Origin: Sulfurovaceae bacterium
Lineage (GTDB): Bacteria > Campylobacterota > Campylobacteria > Campylobacterales > Sulfurovaceae
Length of the DNA: 64,000 nt
Assembly: GCA_016744805.1 (NCBI GenBank)
Contig: JADGDQ010000005.1
Location: 1-64,000, forward strand
Direction: 5' to 3'
Each line of letters starts with the position of its first letter. Within the stretch, counting starts at the first letter, position 1. The position numbers and the translations under genes were made by a program. Shown in pieces: positions 42,911 to 52,472 of this stretch. The notes under the pieces were generated by a model. The model was not told the DNA's origin and searched no databases. It was given only the letters and a program-made list of their open reading frames with translations.

Positions 42911-44200
42911 TTATACTTTAAGTGCCTTAGCAATAAGCTCTACGGGATTTTTAAAGACCACATCTACCTCTGCTTGTTTGAGTGAGTTTCCTATTTGCAT
43001 TCTACATGCACTACACTCTGCACTTACTATAGTTGCTTTGGTCTCTTCTATCATTGCTGCTTTTGGTTTACCCACAGCTTCGGCGAGGTGATGTTTTTCT
43101 GTTTGCATCGTGACACCACCAAATCCACAGCATCTATCAGAGTCACTCATCTCTGTAATTGTATAGTTTTGAGATAAGAGGTCTCTAGGCTGTTTATGTA
43201 TACCTTGGACTTTTTTGGCATGACAGGCATCGTGATAAGTAATGGTTTCAGAGATAGTTTTGCCTTTTTTTGCAAGTCTCTCTTTGAGGTCTGTATTCTC
43301 TTCTAACCACTCTGTAGCCATAAATATTTTTTTATTGAGTTGTTTTGCACGGTATGCCCAATCTTGCATTTGATGATTATTCAAAAAAGTCTCCCAATCA
43401 TGCTTTATCATTGCAGAACAGGTAGCTTCAGGAATAATAATAGCCTCTACATCATCAATAAATGTCTCAAAGTACTCTATATTCTTTTTTGTAAGTGTCT
43501 CTACAGTATAAAAGTCACCAGTAAAGTAGGCAGGTGCAGAGCAACAGAGTTGGTCTTTGGGGATAAAAGCATCAATACCAAGCTCTTGGAGAATATCAAT
43601 CAAACTATCACCTACAGTTGTATAGTTGTAGTTTGCCAAGCAACCAATAAAAATAGCTACGCGTCTTTTGCCACCATGCTTTATCTCTTGGGGATATTTA
43701 TTAAGAAAACTGGTCTTACTCAATGAAGGAAGCAATCGACCACTCTTGATAAGAGGCATTGGAAAGCGAGGAATAATTCCCCCTCGTTTGGTATCATTGC
43801 TAAAGCCACAAGTACGGAAAGTATAGCCTAGCTTCATCATAATATCCATAAGCCATCGGTGCCTTAGTAGCGTAAAGAAAGCTCTTTTAAACCATGCTAT
43901 ACCAAACTTATCAGCTATATCTGCTCTGACCTCTTCGATAACCATATCTGTAGGCAAAGAGTTGGGGCAGACCTCTACACAGGCTGTACACAAAAAGCAA
44001 CTTTCAAAAATATCTTTTGCATTTTTATCAAGATCAAGATTCCCTTGTTGGTATGCTCCAAGCAGGTCAATAAACCCACGAGGAGAGGTAACTTCATCAG
44101 GATTTACTTGATGGATAGTACACACAGGTATACATTTTCCACACTTAATACACTCATCACTTGTTTGACTAAAATTAAAAATATCTTCAGGTTTTTTCAA
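42911..44200 (-). CDS. GlcF/HdrD-like iron-sulfur oxidoreductase subunit
   Basis: The 429-residue protein has two N-terminal [4Fe-4S] motifs (CIKCGKCIPVC and CFLCTACVEVC) and two cysteine-rich CCG domains: the first with CLANYNYT and LCCSAPAYFTGD, the second with CHAKKVQG and CCGFGGVTMQ. This is the pattern of glycolate/lactate oxidase Fe-S subunits and of heterodisulfide-reductase D-type proteins. No FAD-binding partner gene is adjacent, so the electron donor is not known. It probably shares a transcript with the DoxX gene. Confidence 0.9.
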   Translation of the reverse strand: MKKPEDIFNFSQTSDECIKCGKCIPVCTIHQVNPDEVTSPRGFIDLLGAYQQGNLDLDKNAKDIFESCFLCTACVEVCPNSLPTDMVIEEVRADIADKFGIAWFKRAFFTLLRHRWLMDIMMKLGYTFRTCGFSNDTKRGGIIPRFPMPLIKSGRLLPSLSKTSFLNKYPQEIKHGGKRRVAIFIGCLANYNYTTVGDSLIDILQELGIDAFIPKDQLCCSAPAYFTGDFYTVETLTKKNIEYFETFIDDVEAIIIPEATCSAMIKHDWETFLNNHQMQDWAYRAKQLNKKIFMATEWLEENTDLKERLAKKGKTISETITYHDACHAKKVQGIHKQPRDLLSQNYTITEMSDSDRCCGFGGVTMQTEKHHLAEAVGKPKAAMIEETKATIVSAECSACRMQIGNSLKQAEVDVVFKNPVELIAKALKV

Positions 44201-44318
44201 AGTCTATTCCTTGGTCTGTTTCATAAATGTGATTATATCGTTTTGTTTTGAAAGAGAGTTTTTGGACGCTATAGTAGAGGAGAAGTGCTAGGAGAGTTCC
44301 TAACACCAAAAGAGAGTT

Positions 44319-45167
44319 TTAAAAACTAAACCCAACACCTACATAAATAAAGTCACTAGTCATCTCTGTAGTTATAAGAGACATCATATCAGGCAAGATA
44401 ACGCCTCCTATACTCATCTCTATATCATCAATATCCCAATGTTTATAAGCATATCCTCCCTTGATATAGAAGTTTGCTTGGTCTGGCATAACTTCTGATG
44501 GGTAATATTTGAGACCTATATCAAAAGAGCTATATGTACCAGAGACATCAAAATCTCCATCTATCAAATCATTACTCATCTCACCAGTTTGTGTAGCATA
44601 GATAGTAGTACCATACATAGAGAGGTTTGGAGTAATACTATATGCCCCTTGGAGACTAATACCAAACTTATAGGTCTTAACATCTGTGCTTGTCTCTTCG
44701 AGTATTGTATCTATAAAGTCTATAGTATCTATGTAGTTATGCATCTCCATAAAAGGTGTAGAGATACCAGTCATAACACCTACACCCAAATAGCCTCTCT
44801 CATCTTGGATAATATCATATCCAATACCAATATCAAAATCAACACCACTTACCTCAAAACTACTAGGAAAAGGTACGATACTATCGGGTGCAAAAGGCAA
44901 TAAATCCACAATCCCATCTGCTATATCAGTCACTTGGTCTAGCGTATTAGAGCTATGAATATCAATATTACCAAAATAGTACCAAGATGAATTAGCAAAA
45001 TTTTGATGCTGTTCACTAATACTTACTACCTTGTCATCTAAAGTAACAGAAGAGTCCATAACACCAGCAAAATTAGCACTCCACTCAAAGTCACCCTGTC
45101 CATATCTTAGATCTAATGCATTAGCCCCACTTACCAACAAAGCCAATGGTAAAATATACTTTTTCAT
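44319..45167 (-). CDS. Outer-membrane beta-barrel protein
   Basis: The 282-residue protein has a signal peptide (MKKYILPLALLVSGANA) and then alternating polar/apolar strands (for example VDFDIGIGYDII, YLGVGVMTGIST, FDIGLKYYPS), ending in FIYVGVGFSF with a terminal Phe, the usual signal for BAM-mediated insertion. No conserved catalytic residues of PagP or PagL are recognised. It stands alone, upstream of the Fe-S gene on the same strand. Confidence 0.75.
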   Translation of the reverse strand: MKKYILPLALLVSGANALDLRYGQGDFEWSANFAGVMDSSVTLDDKVVSISEQHQNFANSSWYYFGNIDIHSSNTLDQVTDIADGIVDLLPFAPDSIVPFPSSFEVSGVDFDIGIGYDIIQDERGYLGVGVMTGISTPFMEMHNYIDTIDFIDTILEETSTDVKTYKFGISLQGAYSITPNLSMYGTTIYATQTGEMSNDLIDGDFDVSGTYSSFDIGLKYYPSEVMPDQANFYIKGGYAYKHWDIDDIEMSIGGVILPDMMSLITTEMTSDFIYVGVGFSF

Positions 45168-45243
45168 CTATACCCTTTATAATAAATTTTTCTTATAATG
45201 ATTATACTTAATTAATATTATCAAAGGCTTTAAAGAGAACTAC

Positions 45244-46200
45244 TTACTTATCCAAAAACTCTCCTAAAGCTTGGCTACTAAGTAGACTCCCTTTATCATT
45301 AAGATGTGACCTATCTGCAAAATAGGCATCTTTTAAGTGGAGTTTACTGTGGAGGTCTATAAATTTACCACTATTTTTGCTCATAATATTTTTGACTCTT
45401 TGGGTGAATTTTTGTATAGTAGGAGCTACATGGGGGAATTTGTCTATAAGTGGTTGGCGATAGGGTTGCAGGGCAAAGATAAAATCTATATTCAAATTTT
45501 TGGCTCTAAGACTCATGCGGTCAAGTGCGTCGAATGTTCGATTATTTTGTCTGTTAGAGTGTGGTTTTTGCCATCGTGAAGCGATAATATCATCACCATA
45601 AATATGCAAAGGGACACTGCCTGTAGCATCAAATCCTAGGTAAGTGAATTGGTTATTTTGTTGATACTTATCTCTCCAATTCCACGCTCTCTTTATACAA
45701 AAAAAGATATTTTGACATGATTTAAAATAGAATGTAAACTTCTCTTTAGTAGATAAAGAGCCTTTAATGTAAGAGCCGATAAATGTAGCATTATACTCTT
45801 TGAGTTTTCCTTCATAAGCAAAATCTGAATACTGTGCAGAGTAGATAATTCGTTTAAGATTGGGGAATGTGGGGGTAAGTTGGAGTATCTGCTCTATTTG
45901 TGGTGGGGTAGCCTCATAAACAGAGAGGTTTAAAACACTCTTGGCTTGTGTAGAGCTTTTTTGTAGTGTCTCTCCTTGGACATTATTGAGCCCTATAGAA
46001 GAGCCAACTATAATGGTATCAACACTATCAATATCAATATTCTCTTTTATAAAAGTAATTTTAGCATCAAGTGAGATACGGTTGGTGATGGGTATGGGAT
46101 AGTGTTTGATAAAATAGTAACTATAGATAACAGCCATAATCATAAGTGTAATCAGTATGGAAAATAGTATCTTTAGATAGTTTTTGGAATCAAGTGTCAT
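45244..46200 (-). CDS. AlgJ/DltD-like SGNH-fold partner of the MBOAT acyltransferase
   Basis: The 318-residue protein has an N-terminal membrane helix (about 9-28) and a periplasmic domain with TIIVGSSIGLNN (nucleophile Ser) and a C-terminal DRSHLNDKGSLL with the Asp-x2-His pair. This is an SGNH-like catalytic triad typical of AlgJ/AlgX or PatB proteins that transfer acetyl groups from a MBOAT to a polysaccharide. The gene begins 8 nt after the MBOAT gene. The acceptor polysaccharide is unknown. Confidence 0.8.
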   Translation of the reverse strand: MTLDSKNYLKILFSILITLMIMAVIYSYYFIKHYPIPITNRISLDAKITFIKENIDIDSVDTIIVGSSIGLNNVQGETLQKSSTQAKSVLNLSVYEATPPQIEQILQLTPTFPNLKRIIYSAQYSDFAYEGKLKEYNATFIGSYIKGSLSTKEKFTFYFKSCQNIFFCIKRAWNWRDKYQQNNQFTYLGFDATGSVPLHIYGDDIIASRWQKPHSNRQNNRTFDALDRMSLRAKNLNIDFIFALQPYRQPLIDKFPHVAPTIQKFTQRVKNIMSKNSGKFIDLHSKLHLKDAYFADRSHLNDKGSLLSSQALGEFLDK

Positions 46201-46208
46201 TGAGAATC

Positions 46209-47657
46209 CTAGAAATTAAAATAGATAAATTCACTCTTTCTATAGAGAATAAAAATAGATAAGAAAAAAAGAACCGTTAGAATTAAATTTATTATATTGG
46301 GTCTAAAACTCTCTTTGAGTTGCATAGAGTTTTTGAAGAAAAGAACAACAACAAAACCTGCAAGTAGCCATATAAATATTTGAGGGTCACTATAAAATAG
46401 CTCACTCCATTTTCCAAATGCTACCCCTTCGATAGTTATATATTCTTTTAGAGGTGTAGGCAAAGTAATTGCTCCAAAGAACATACCATAAAGGACTTTG
46501 ATAGCATCTTCCCACTCTTTGGCTCTAAAAAATACCCATGCAATATTGATAAAATTAAAGGTAAGAAACCATGCTAAAATCATATTCATTTTGAAACCAA
46601 TTTTTTGCCATGCTCTATGAACTACAAGAGCCATCCCATGCAATGCTCCCCAAAAGACAAAAGTCCACCCAGCTCCATGCCAAATACCACCCAAAAGAAA
46701 TGTGCTAAAGAGATTGAGATAGGTACGAAACTCTCCTTTGCGGTTACCACCTAATGGAATATAGAGATACTCTCGTAAAAATATAGAAAGTGTAATATGC
46801 CATCGTCTCCAAAAGTCTTGAATTGAGGTAGCTTTGTAGGGAGAGTAAAAGTTTTTAGGCAAAGAGATATTAAACAAAAGTGCAATACCTATAGCCATAT
46901 CAGTATACCCACTAAAATCAAAATAGAGTTGGAAAGTGTAGCTCAAAGAGGTAATCCACGCCTCTATCATATTAAGATTTTGGGCTACATCAAACCCTTG
47001 TGTAGCCCAGATAGCAAAACTATCAGCTATAGCTACTTTTTTAAAAAGTCCCATAGAAAAAATAAAAAGTCCCAAAGCAATATTGCGATAGTTTTTGACC
47101 TTGTTTTTTGCTTTGGCAAACTGTGGCATCATTTGGGCATGATGTACGATTGGTCCTGCTATAAGTTGTGGAAAAAAGGTTACAAAGACTGCATAATTAA
47201 GAAAATCATACTCTTTTGTCTCTTGCTTATAGCTATCAACAAGATAAGCAATTTGTTGAAAAGTATAAAAACTAATTGCCAAAGGGAGTGCTAGATGCAA
47301 TAATGGCACACCTGACTCAAAGAGCATATTAAAGTTTGTAATAAAAAAATCTGAATATTTAAAATAGCCCAAAAGTCCTAGGTTAAAGAGTATACCTATA
47401 GCCAAAAGAGATTTTGAGGAGTAGTGTTTTGATGTGCTTCTCTTTTTGGATAGATGTGTACCTACAACATAATTAAAAAGCATAGAGACTAGGATAAGAG
47501 GCAAATAGGCAATATTCCACCAACTATAAAAGAACAAAGAGGCAAAAACCAAAAAGCCTTTACTCGCTTCTGTTAATCTTTTGTGATTGAGATAAAAGTA
47601 GATAAAAAAAGTTATTGGCAAAAAGAGAAATATAAATTCATAAGAGTTAAATAACAT
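46209..47657 (-). CDS. MBOAT-family O-acyltransferase (AlgI-like)
   Basis: The 482-residue protein has about 11 membrane helices and the MBOAT core: FWRRWHITLSIFLREYLYIP and the catalytic-His motif GGIWHGAGWTFVFWGALHG. AlgI-type proteins move acetyl groups across the inner membrane to acetylate exported glycans. No alginate polymerase is encoded here, so another surface polysaccharide or peptidoglycan is the likely target. It is first in a two-gene unit with the AlgJ-like gene. Confidence 0.93.
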   Translation of the reverse strand: MLFNSYEFIFLFLPITFFIYFYLNHKRLTEASKGFLVFASLFFYSWWNIAYLPLILVSMLFNYVVGTHLSKKRSTSKHYSSKSLLAIGILFNLGLLGYFKYSDFFITNFNMLFESGVPLLHLALPLAISFYTFQQIAYLVDSYKQETKEYDFLNYAVFVTFFPQLIAGPIVHHAQMMPQFAKAKNKVKNYRNIALGLFIFSMGLFKKVAIADSFAIWATQGFDVAQNLNMIEAWITSLSYTFQLYFDFSGYTDMAIGIALLFNISLPKNFYSPYKATSIQDFWRRWHITLSIFLREYLYIPLGGNRKGEFRTYLNLFSTFLLGGIWHGAGWTFVFWGALHGMALVVHRAWQKIGFKMNMILAWFLTFNFINIAWVFFRAKEWEDAIKVLYGMFFGAITLPTPLKEYITIEGVAFGKWSELFYSDPQIFIWLLAGFVVVLFFKNSMQLKESFRPNIINLILTVLFFLSIFILYRKSEFIYFNF

Positions 47658-47709
47658 GCCCTACTACCTCGCTAACTCTTATCTTATAGAGAATTTATTT
47701 TAATTTGAG

Positions 47710-47715
47710 TATAAT
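47710..47715 (+). promoter_or_regulatory. -10 box upstream of the secreted SGNH hydrolase
   Basis: TATAAT in TTGAGTATAATATATC, 43 nt before the ATG at 47759. Confidence 0.45.
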
Positions 47716-47758
47716 ATATCTAAATATAGCTTTTAATTAGATTTTTGGAGTATGATAT

Positions 47759-48613
47759 ATGATAAACAAGATACTATTAGCAGTGCTTCTAGGGAGTAGT
47801 TTTCTCTACTCAGACTTAGTAAGAATAATGCCCTTTGGTGACTCTATTACCTATGAAAACCACCATACAGACGATGCAGGACCAGCTAGACCAGAGGGAG
47901 TCCGAAGTGCATATAGAAATTATTTATGGTACAAATTATCTGATGCCAACTTTGAGGCCAATTTTGTAGGTTCACAAAGAGCAGGTCAAGATATACATCC
48001 TGCATTTGACCCTGATAACGAAGGACATCCTGCATGGACAAGCTATGAGTTAGCCGAGAGTACATACAAATGGCTTACCAATGCTGACCCTGATATTATT
48101 TTACTTCATGCAGGTTCAAATGATTGGGATGATAGTGTAAGTGCTATTAATGATATTCTTGATTCTGTTGATTTACATGAAGAAAAGAGTGGACATACCA
48201 TTAAAGTATTTGTGGCTCTTATCCTTGACCGTGTGCGTCATGAAGAGTGGATTGTATCATTTAACAAAAATCTTCGTTCACTTGTAAATAAAAGAATTGC
48301 AAATGGGGATAACTTAGTCCTTGTAGATATGTATCAAGGTGCAGGGATAGATTACGACAATGATATGACAGATAATACACATCCAAATGATAGAGGATAT
48401 GAGAAGATGGCAAATGTATGGTACAGTGCCTTACTAGGTAAAGAAGCTCCTACAAAGATGTATAGTGACCTTCCTGTGCAAGAGGTGGAGAGTCTCTATG
48501 CCTATCCTACAACTATAGTTGATGAGAGCTATATTATAGAGAGTAGTGTAGATGAACTCAATAGAGTTGTAGTGGTCACGACTACCGTCCCTGCCCATGG
48601 AATTATATTTTAG
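47759..48613 (+). CDS. Secreted SGNH/GDSL hydrolase
   Basis: The 284-residue protein has a signal peptide (about 1-18) and SGNH blocks in order: MPFGDSITYEN (nucleophile Ser in GDS), the conserved Gly in VGSQRAG, LLHAGSNDWDD (Gly-x-Asn-Asp) and DNTHPNDRGYEKMA (Asp-x2-His). It should be an active periplasmic or secreted esterase, perhaps removing the acetyl groups that the neighbouring MBOAT pair adds. A C-terminal extension of about 50 residues is Thr/Val-rich and resembles the start of the next, small lipoprotein. It is divergent from the MBOAT gene. Confidence 0.9.
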   Translation: MINKILLAVLLGSSFLYSDLVRIMPFGDSITYENHHTDDAGPARPEGVRSAYRNYLWYKLSDANFEANFVGSQRAGQDIHPAFDPDNEGHPAWTSYELAESTYKWLTNADPDIILLHAGSNDWDDSVSAINDILDSVDLHEEKSGHTIKVFVALILDRVRHEEWIVSFNKNLRSLVNKRIANGDNLVLVDMYQGAGIDYDNDMTDNTHPNDRGYEKMANVWYSALLGKEAPTKMYSDLPVQEVESLYAYPTTIVDESYIIESSVDELNRVVVVTTTVPAHGIIF

Positions 48614-48622
48614 GATACAAAA

Positions 48623-48907
48623 ATGAAAAATTTACTACTTATCTCGGCACTACTTTTTGTAATTGGTTGTGGCGGAAATGGAAATAGCACTGTAGATAAC
48701 AATATCACAGATAGTAATTTAACTGATGAGAATATATCTACAGAAGTGAAAACAACAATGCAAATAGGTGCAGTCTATACTGTTGTTACAGGTGATAGAA
48801 TCGTTAGAGAAACAAATAGTACTAATATAGAAGTAACTTATCAAGAGAGTAACACCACAGTACAACTCCTAGAGGGAAATGCTACTATTATCTCTACTAT
48901 TTTATAG
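48623..48907 (+). CDS. Small putative lipoprotein
   Basis: The 94-residue protein has a lipoprotein signal (LLISALLFVIGCGGNGN, Cys16) and a short Asn/Thr-rich mature part. It lies 9 nt after the SGNH hydrolase gene, so they are probably co-expressed. The segment TVVTGDRIVRETNST resembles the TIVDESYIIESSV end of the hydrolase, which could be a shared, short exported motif. It overlaps the convergent wbpE end by 11 bp. Function unknown. Confidence 0.65.
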   Translation: MKNLLLISALLFVIGCGGNGNSTVDNNITDSNLTDENISTEVKTTMQIGAVYTVVTGDRIVRETNSTNIEVTYQESNTTVQLLEGNATIISTIL

Positions 48908-49997
48908 CTAGAAAGAGCCTCTGGGCTATATACTCTATCTCCTCATCACTAAGATAGGGATTCATAGGCAAACTCATAATCTCACTACTTACTAGCTCTG
49001 CAATAGGTAAATCACCTCTTTTATATCCCAAGTACCCAAAACACTCTTGCAGATGTAGAGGCATTGGATAATGAACAGCCGTAGGAATACCCATCTCTTT
49101 TAGTTTTGATTGTACTGCATCACGGTTTTCTACTCGAACACTATATTGAGCATAGGCTGAAGTGGCATCTCTATCAATAGAAGGCAATAGTATATTTTTA
49201 TCTTCTAACGCTTGTCTATATCTACTAGCCACCTCTTGACGGAGTGCCAAATCTTTTGGATAATACTTTAATTTCACATCTACAACAGTACACTGCAACG
49301 CATCCATTCTCCCACCCATTCCAATATATTTATGATGGTATCTTTTGGTTTGCCCATGGACTCTTAGAGATTTCATCTTGATAGCTAACTTCTCATTGTT
49401 AGTAAATACTGCTCCACCATCACCAAAACACCCCAAAGGCTTAGCAGGAAAAAAGCTTGTTGTAGAGATATCACCTAAGTTACTATCACTTATACCATTA
49501 TAGGTACTTCCAAAAGATTGAGCTCCATCAATAATTACTTTGAGATTATACCTCTTAGCTATGGCTTGGATTCTATCCATATTGGCAGGTTGTCCATAGA
49601 GACTTACTGGCATAATAGCCTTGGTTTTGGGTGTAATTTTCTCTTCTATCTTATCTACATCAATATTATAAGTTTTTTCATCAATATCCACAAAAACAGG
49701 CGTAGCCCCCAAAAATGCAATAGTCTCAGCAGTAGCAATAAAGGTAAAAGGAGTAGTAATAACCTCATCATCAGGCTCTATATCTAATGCCATCATAGCA
49801 AGCAGTAGAGCATCCGTACCAGAAGAACAAGTAATTGCATACTTAGCCCCTGTATAAGCTTCTAGGTTTTTTTCCAAAGAAGTTACAGCTTCACCCATAA
49901 TGTAGGCAGAAGTATCTAAAACCCCTTGCATAGCTAAATCTATCTCTTCTTTATAAAGTTGATATTGATATTGTAAATTTGCGAAATCTATTTTCAT
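48897..49997 (-). CDS. wbpE: DegT/DnrJ/EryC1-family aminotransferase (WbpE-like)
   Basis: The 366-residue PLP enzyme shows GTDALLLAMMALDIEPDDEV, the Asp-x-Ala-Gln motif IDGAQSFGS and the catalytic Lys in SFFPAKPLGCFGDGGA. In the WbpB-E-D pathway this enzyme transfers an amino group to C3 of a UDP-linked 3-keto sugar acid. Its start abuts the stop of the acetyltransferase gene. Order on the message is wbpB-wbpD-wbpE. The assignment as WbpE rests on this neighbourhood; related enzymes act on other keto sugars. Confidence 0.85.
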   Translation of the reverse strand: MKIDFANLQYQYQLYKEEIDLAMQGVLDTSAYIMGEAVTSLEKNLEAYTGAKYAITCSSGTDALLLAMMALDIEPDDEVITTPFTFIATAETIAFLGATPVFVDIDEKTYNIDVDKIEEKITPKTKAIMPVSLYGQPANMDRIQAIAKRYNLKVIIDGAQSFGSTYNGISDSNLGDISTTSFFPAKPLGCFGDGGAVFTNNEKLAIKMKSLRVHGQTKRYHHKYIGMGGRMDALQCTVVDVKLKYYPKDLALRQEVASRYRQALEDKNILLPSIDRDATSAYAQYSVRVENRDAVQSKLKEMGIPTAVHYPMPLHLQECFGYLGYKRGDLPIAELVSSEIMSLPMNPYLSDEEIEYIAQRLFLAIK

Positions 49998-50636
49998 CTA
50001 TACTACCTCTACCGTATCACCCACTATAACATACTCTCCAAACGCATCCTTAGCCCTACCATCAATAAACTCCAAAGTATCCCCACTCTTTCCAACCCAT
50101 CCAATTTGCCTAGCAGGAACTCCCACCATTAAAGCATAAGGTTTTACATCTTTAGTGATAACTGCACCACTTCCAATAAGTGCATACTCTCCAATACTCA
50201 CACTACAAATAATAGTTGCATTTGCCCCAATAGAACAGCCCTTTTTAAGGAGAGTCTTTTGAAACTCATCTTTTCTTGTAATAAACGCCCTAGGATTGAT
50301 AACATTGGTAAAGACCATAGAGGGTCCCAAAAATACATCATCTTCTATCTCAACACCTTTATAGATAGAGACATTATTTTGCACCTTTACCCCATTGCCA
50401 ATATTTACATCTGCACCTACCACACAGTTTTGACCAAAAGAGCAGTTTCTACCAATGCGTGTACCTGAAAGAATATGCGAAAAGTGCCAAATTTTTGTCT
50501 TGTTTCCTATCTTTACATTCTCATCTACAATTGTTGTCTCATGCACAAAAAAGCTCTCTTTGGGAACTTTTTTATCTTTAGATGCTCTTCTATCTCTCCA
50601 CGAGTTTTTACTCAAATATTTACCTTCGTCACTCAT
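49998..50636 (-). CDS. wbpD: Left-handed beta-helix N-acetyltransferase (WbpD-like)
   Basis: The 212-residue protein has a charged 28-residue lead, then [26 protein letters not shown] and repeated hexapeptides ([40 protein letters not shown]), the mark of LbH acyltransferases. WbpD acetylates the C3 amine made by WbpE. The start overlaps the wbpB stop (ATGA) and its end abuts wbpE, so the three are translationally coupled. The N-terminal extension is unusual for the family; an internal start is possible but has no ATG. Confidence 0.87.
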   Translation of the reverse strand: MSDEGKYLSKNSWRDRRASKDKKVPKESFFVHETTIVDENVKIGNKTKIWHFSHILSGTRIGRNCSFGQNCVVGADVNIGNGVKVQNNVSIYKGVEIEDDVFLGPSMVFTNVINPRAFITRKDEFQKTLLKKGCSIGANATIICSVSIGEYALIGSGAVITKDVKPYALMVGVPARQIGWVGKSGDTLEFIDGRAKDAFGEYVIVGDTVEVV

Positions 50637-51592
50637 ACTAACACCTTCTTACAAAATGGATGGTACTCCCCTTTAAGCCCAATGGGTGCTAGGTTTCTAA
50701 TGGTGGATACGGTAGAGATAGAGCCATACGCCTCTTCTAGTCCAAAGCCATTGCCTTTGAGAATCTCTTGGTAGCTTCGTGTGTGTAAATCTGTAAATCC
50801 TCCACTAAACTCTAGCTCTTTGCCATCTACTGTGATACTTCTGTAGGTTCTCTGTCCTGAGGCTTGAATCTCTTGGGGAATATAGTCATAATTGACCGAC
50901 AAAAACCATCGCACTCTTGCATTTTTGAGTCTAAAGTATCCTGCATTAGCATCAGGGGTTTTTAGATGGACTATGCTCTCCTCTACATCACCAAAAATCC
51001 AACACAGCATATCATAAAAATGAACACCAATATTAGAAGCAATGCCACCAGATTTACTCTGTTCCCCTTTCCACGAGATAAAATACCACTTCCCACGGCT
51101 TGTAAGGTAGGTGAGGTCAATATCATAGACTCTATTTGGGTTTTGTGCTAACTCTTTGCTTATCTTCTCTTTAAGAGCTATAATAGCAGGATGGAGTCGA
51201 AGTTGCAAAATATTGTAGACCCTCTGCCCTGTCTCCTCTTGAATAATTTTTAGTTGGTCTATATTCCACGGATTCAACACCAAAGGCTTCTCACAGATTG
51301 CATCAGCTCCACTTTTGAGAGCAAAACGAATATGAGAATCATGCAGATAGTTAGGAGAACAGATAGAGATATAATCTATCTTTTTTCCTGTATCCCTATG
51401 CCACTTATCTACAAATCTATCAAACCTCTCAAACTCTGTAAAAAAGTCTGCTTGTGGAAAATGGCTATCCATAATACCTATCCCATCATAAGGGTCTAAC
51501 GCAGCCACAAGAGCATTATTGGTCTCCTTTATCGCTTTCATATGCCTAGGTGCAATATAACCCGAAGCTCCAATGAGTGCAAAATTCTTCAC
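50633..51592 (-). CDS. wbpB: Gfo/Idh/MocA-family oxidoreductase (WbpB-like)
   Basis: The 319-residue protein starts [18 protein letters not shown], a Rossmann motif, and contains [15 protein letters not shown], then [12 protein letters not shown] with the conserved Glu-Lys-Pro, and [17 protein letters not shown]. WbpB oxidises C3 of UDP-N-acetylglucosaminuronic acid with NAD. It is the first gene of the wbpB-D-E unit. The 6-dehydrogenase (WbpA) and 2-epimerase (WbpI) that would complete the pathway are not in the window. Confidence 0.87.
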   Translation of the reverse strand: MKNFALIGASGYIAPRHMKAIKETNNALVAALDPYDGIGIMDSHFPQADFFTEFERFDRFVDKWHRDTGKKIDYISICSPNYLHDSHIRFALKSGADAICEKPLVLNPWNIDQLKIIQEETGQRVYNILQLRLHPAIIALKEKISKELAQNPNRVYDIDLTYLTSRGKWYFISWKGEQSKSGGIASNIGVHFYDMLCWIFGDVEESIVHLKTPDANAGYFRLKNARVRWFLSVNYDYIPQEIQASGQRTYRSITVDGKELEFSGGFTDLHTRSYQEILKGNGFGLEEAYGSISTVSTIRNLAPIGLKGEYHPFCKKVLV

Positions 51593-51608
51593 TTTTTATC
51601 CTTTAAAT

Positions 51609-52472
51609 TTAATTATATATTAACCATAATTTACTACTAATGGCTTTATCTTCTTTTGATAAATAACTCTCGTCTATCTCTTCTAAAAAATGCTCAAAAT
51701 TATTATAAATATAATGACTCACTAAAGAATATTCTTGATTCATAGCTTTATCATCTTTTAATTCATCAACAATATAGAGTTTAAAGTTTTTCAAGAGTAG
51801 CTTAAAATCATCACTTACTTCTTGTAACTCTATCATAAAAGCAAGATTTTTTTTAAGTAATTTTAGATATTTTGTAAATATTTTCTCTCTTGCTTCTCGT
51901 AAATTTTTTCTATTCAAATCACAAATTCTTCTAGTATATATCACCTTTTCGTTATCTGAACGCATAAACCCTTTATGGTCAAAGACTATATCATCTTCAA
52001 ATGCATCAATTTCAGGATGTAATAGTTTTGGATTTTCTATACGATTATAACCTTGAAGACTTTTATGTAAGACTTCTAGTGTCTCCTTATTATAATTTAC
52101 TCTCCTATCAAAAACATCAAAACAGTTTGATTTTTCTATGTTACACTTTTTACAACAAGGCAATAAATTATCCCAAGAAAAAGCCAACCAATAGTATGCT
52201 TTTGTACTATCACATCTTGATAAATTAAAAGATTTTTTAGGACGATAATGTTCTATCTCTCCATAAGCATTTTTGATAAATGATTCACAATAGGCACACT
52301 TATAGTCGTATAATTTTTTTAGAGTATTTTTTACCAATTTAGCATCATCATTATAAGGTGTATTTTTTGATAGATAAGCACTTTTTGTTATATTATTTTT
52401 AAATTCTAATGCTATCTTTTCTGAATTTAAATGACTAGGAATAGTTATACTCCTATATTTTCGTTCCCTCAT
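51609..52472 (-). CDS. HNH endonuclease (PtuB/retron-type) of a candidate defence pair
   Basis: The 287-residue protein has a zinc-coordinated HNH fold: Cys59-x2-Cys62 (CAYCESF), the first His in GEIEHYRPK (His75), then the central DNLLPCCKKCNIEKSN with Cys107-x2-Cys110, Asn111 and Lys114. This arrangement is that of the TIGR02646-like HNH family found with Septu (PtuA/PtuB) and retron systems. N-terminal residues 1-50 and the C-terminal helical half (130-287) have no family match I can name. It starts directly after the stop of the ATPase gene, with no gap, so they form one operon and probably one complex. The pair lies between surface-sugar genes and core genes. Confidence 0.85.
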   Translation of the reverse strand: MRERKYRSITIPSHLNSEKIALEFKNNITKSAYLSKNTPYNDDAKLVKNTLKKLYDYKCAYCESFIKNAYGEIEHYRPKKSFNLSRCDSTKAYYWLAFSWDNLLPCCKKCNIEKSNCFDVFDRRVNYNKETLEVLHKSLQGYNRIENPKLLHPEIDAFEDDIVFDHKGFMRSDNEKVIYTRRICDLNRKNLREAREKIFTKYLKLLKKNLAFMIELQEVSDDFKLLLKNFKLYIVDELKDDKAMNQEYSLVSHYIYNNFEHFLEEIDESYLSKEDKAISSKLWLIYN

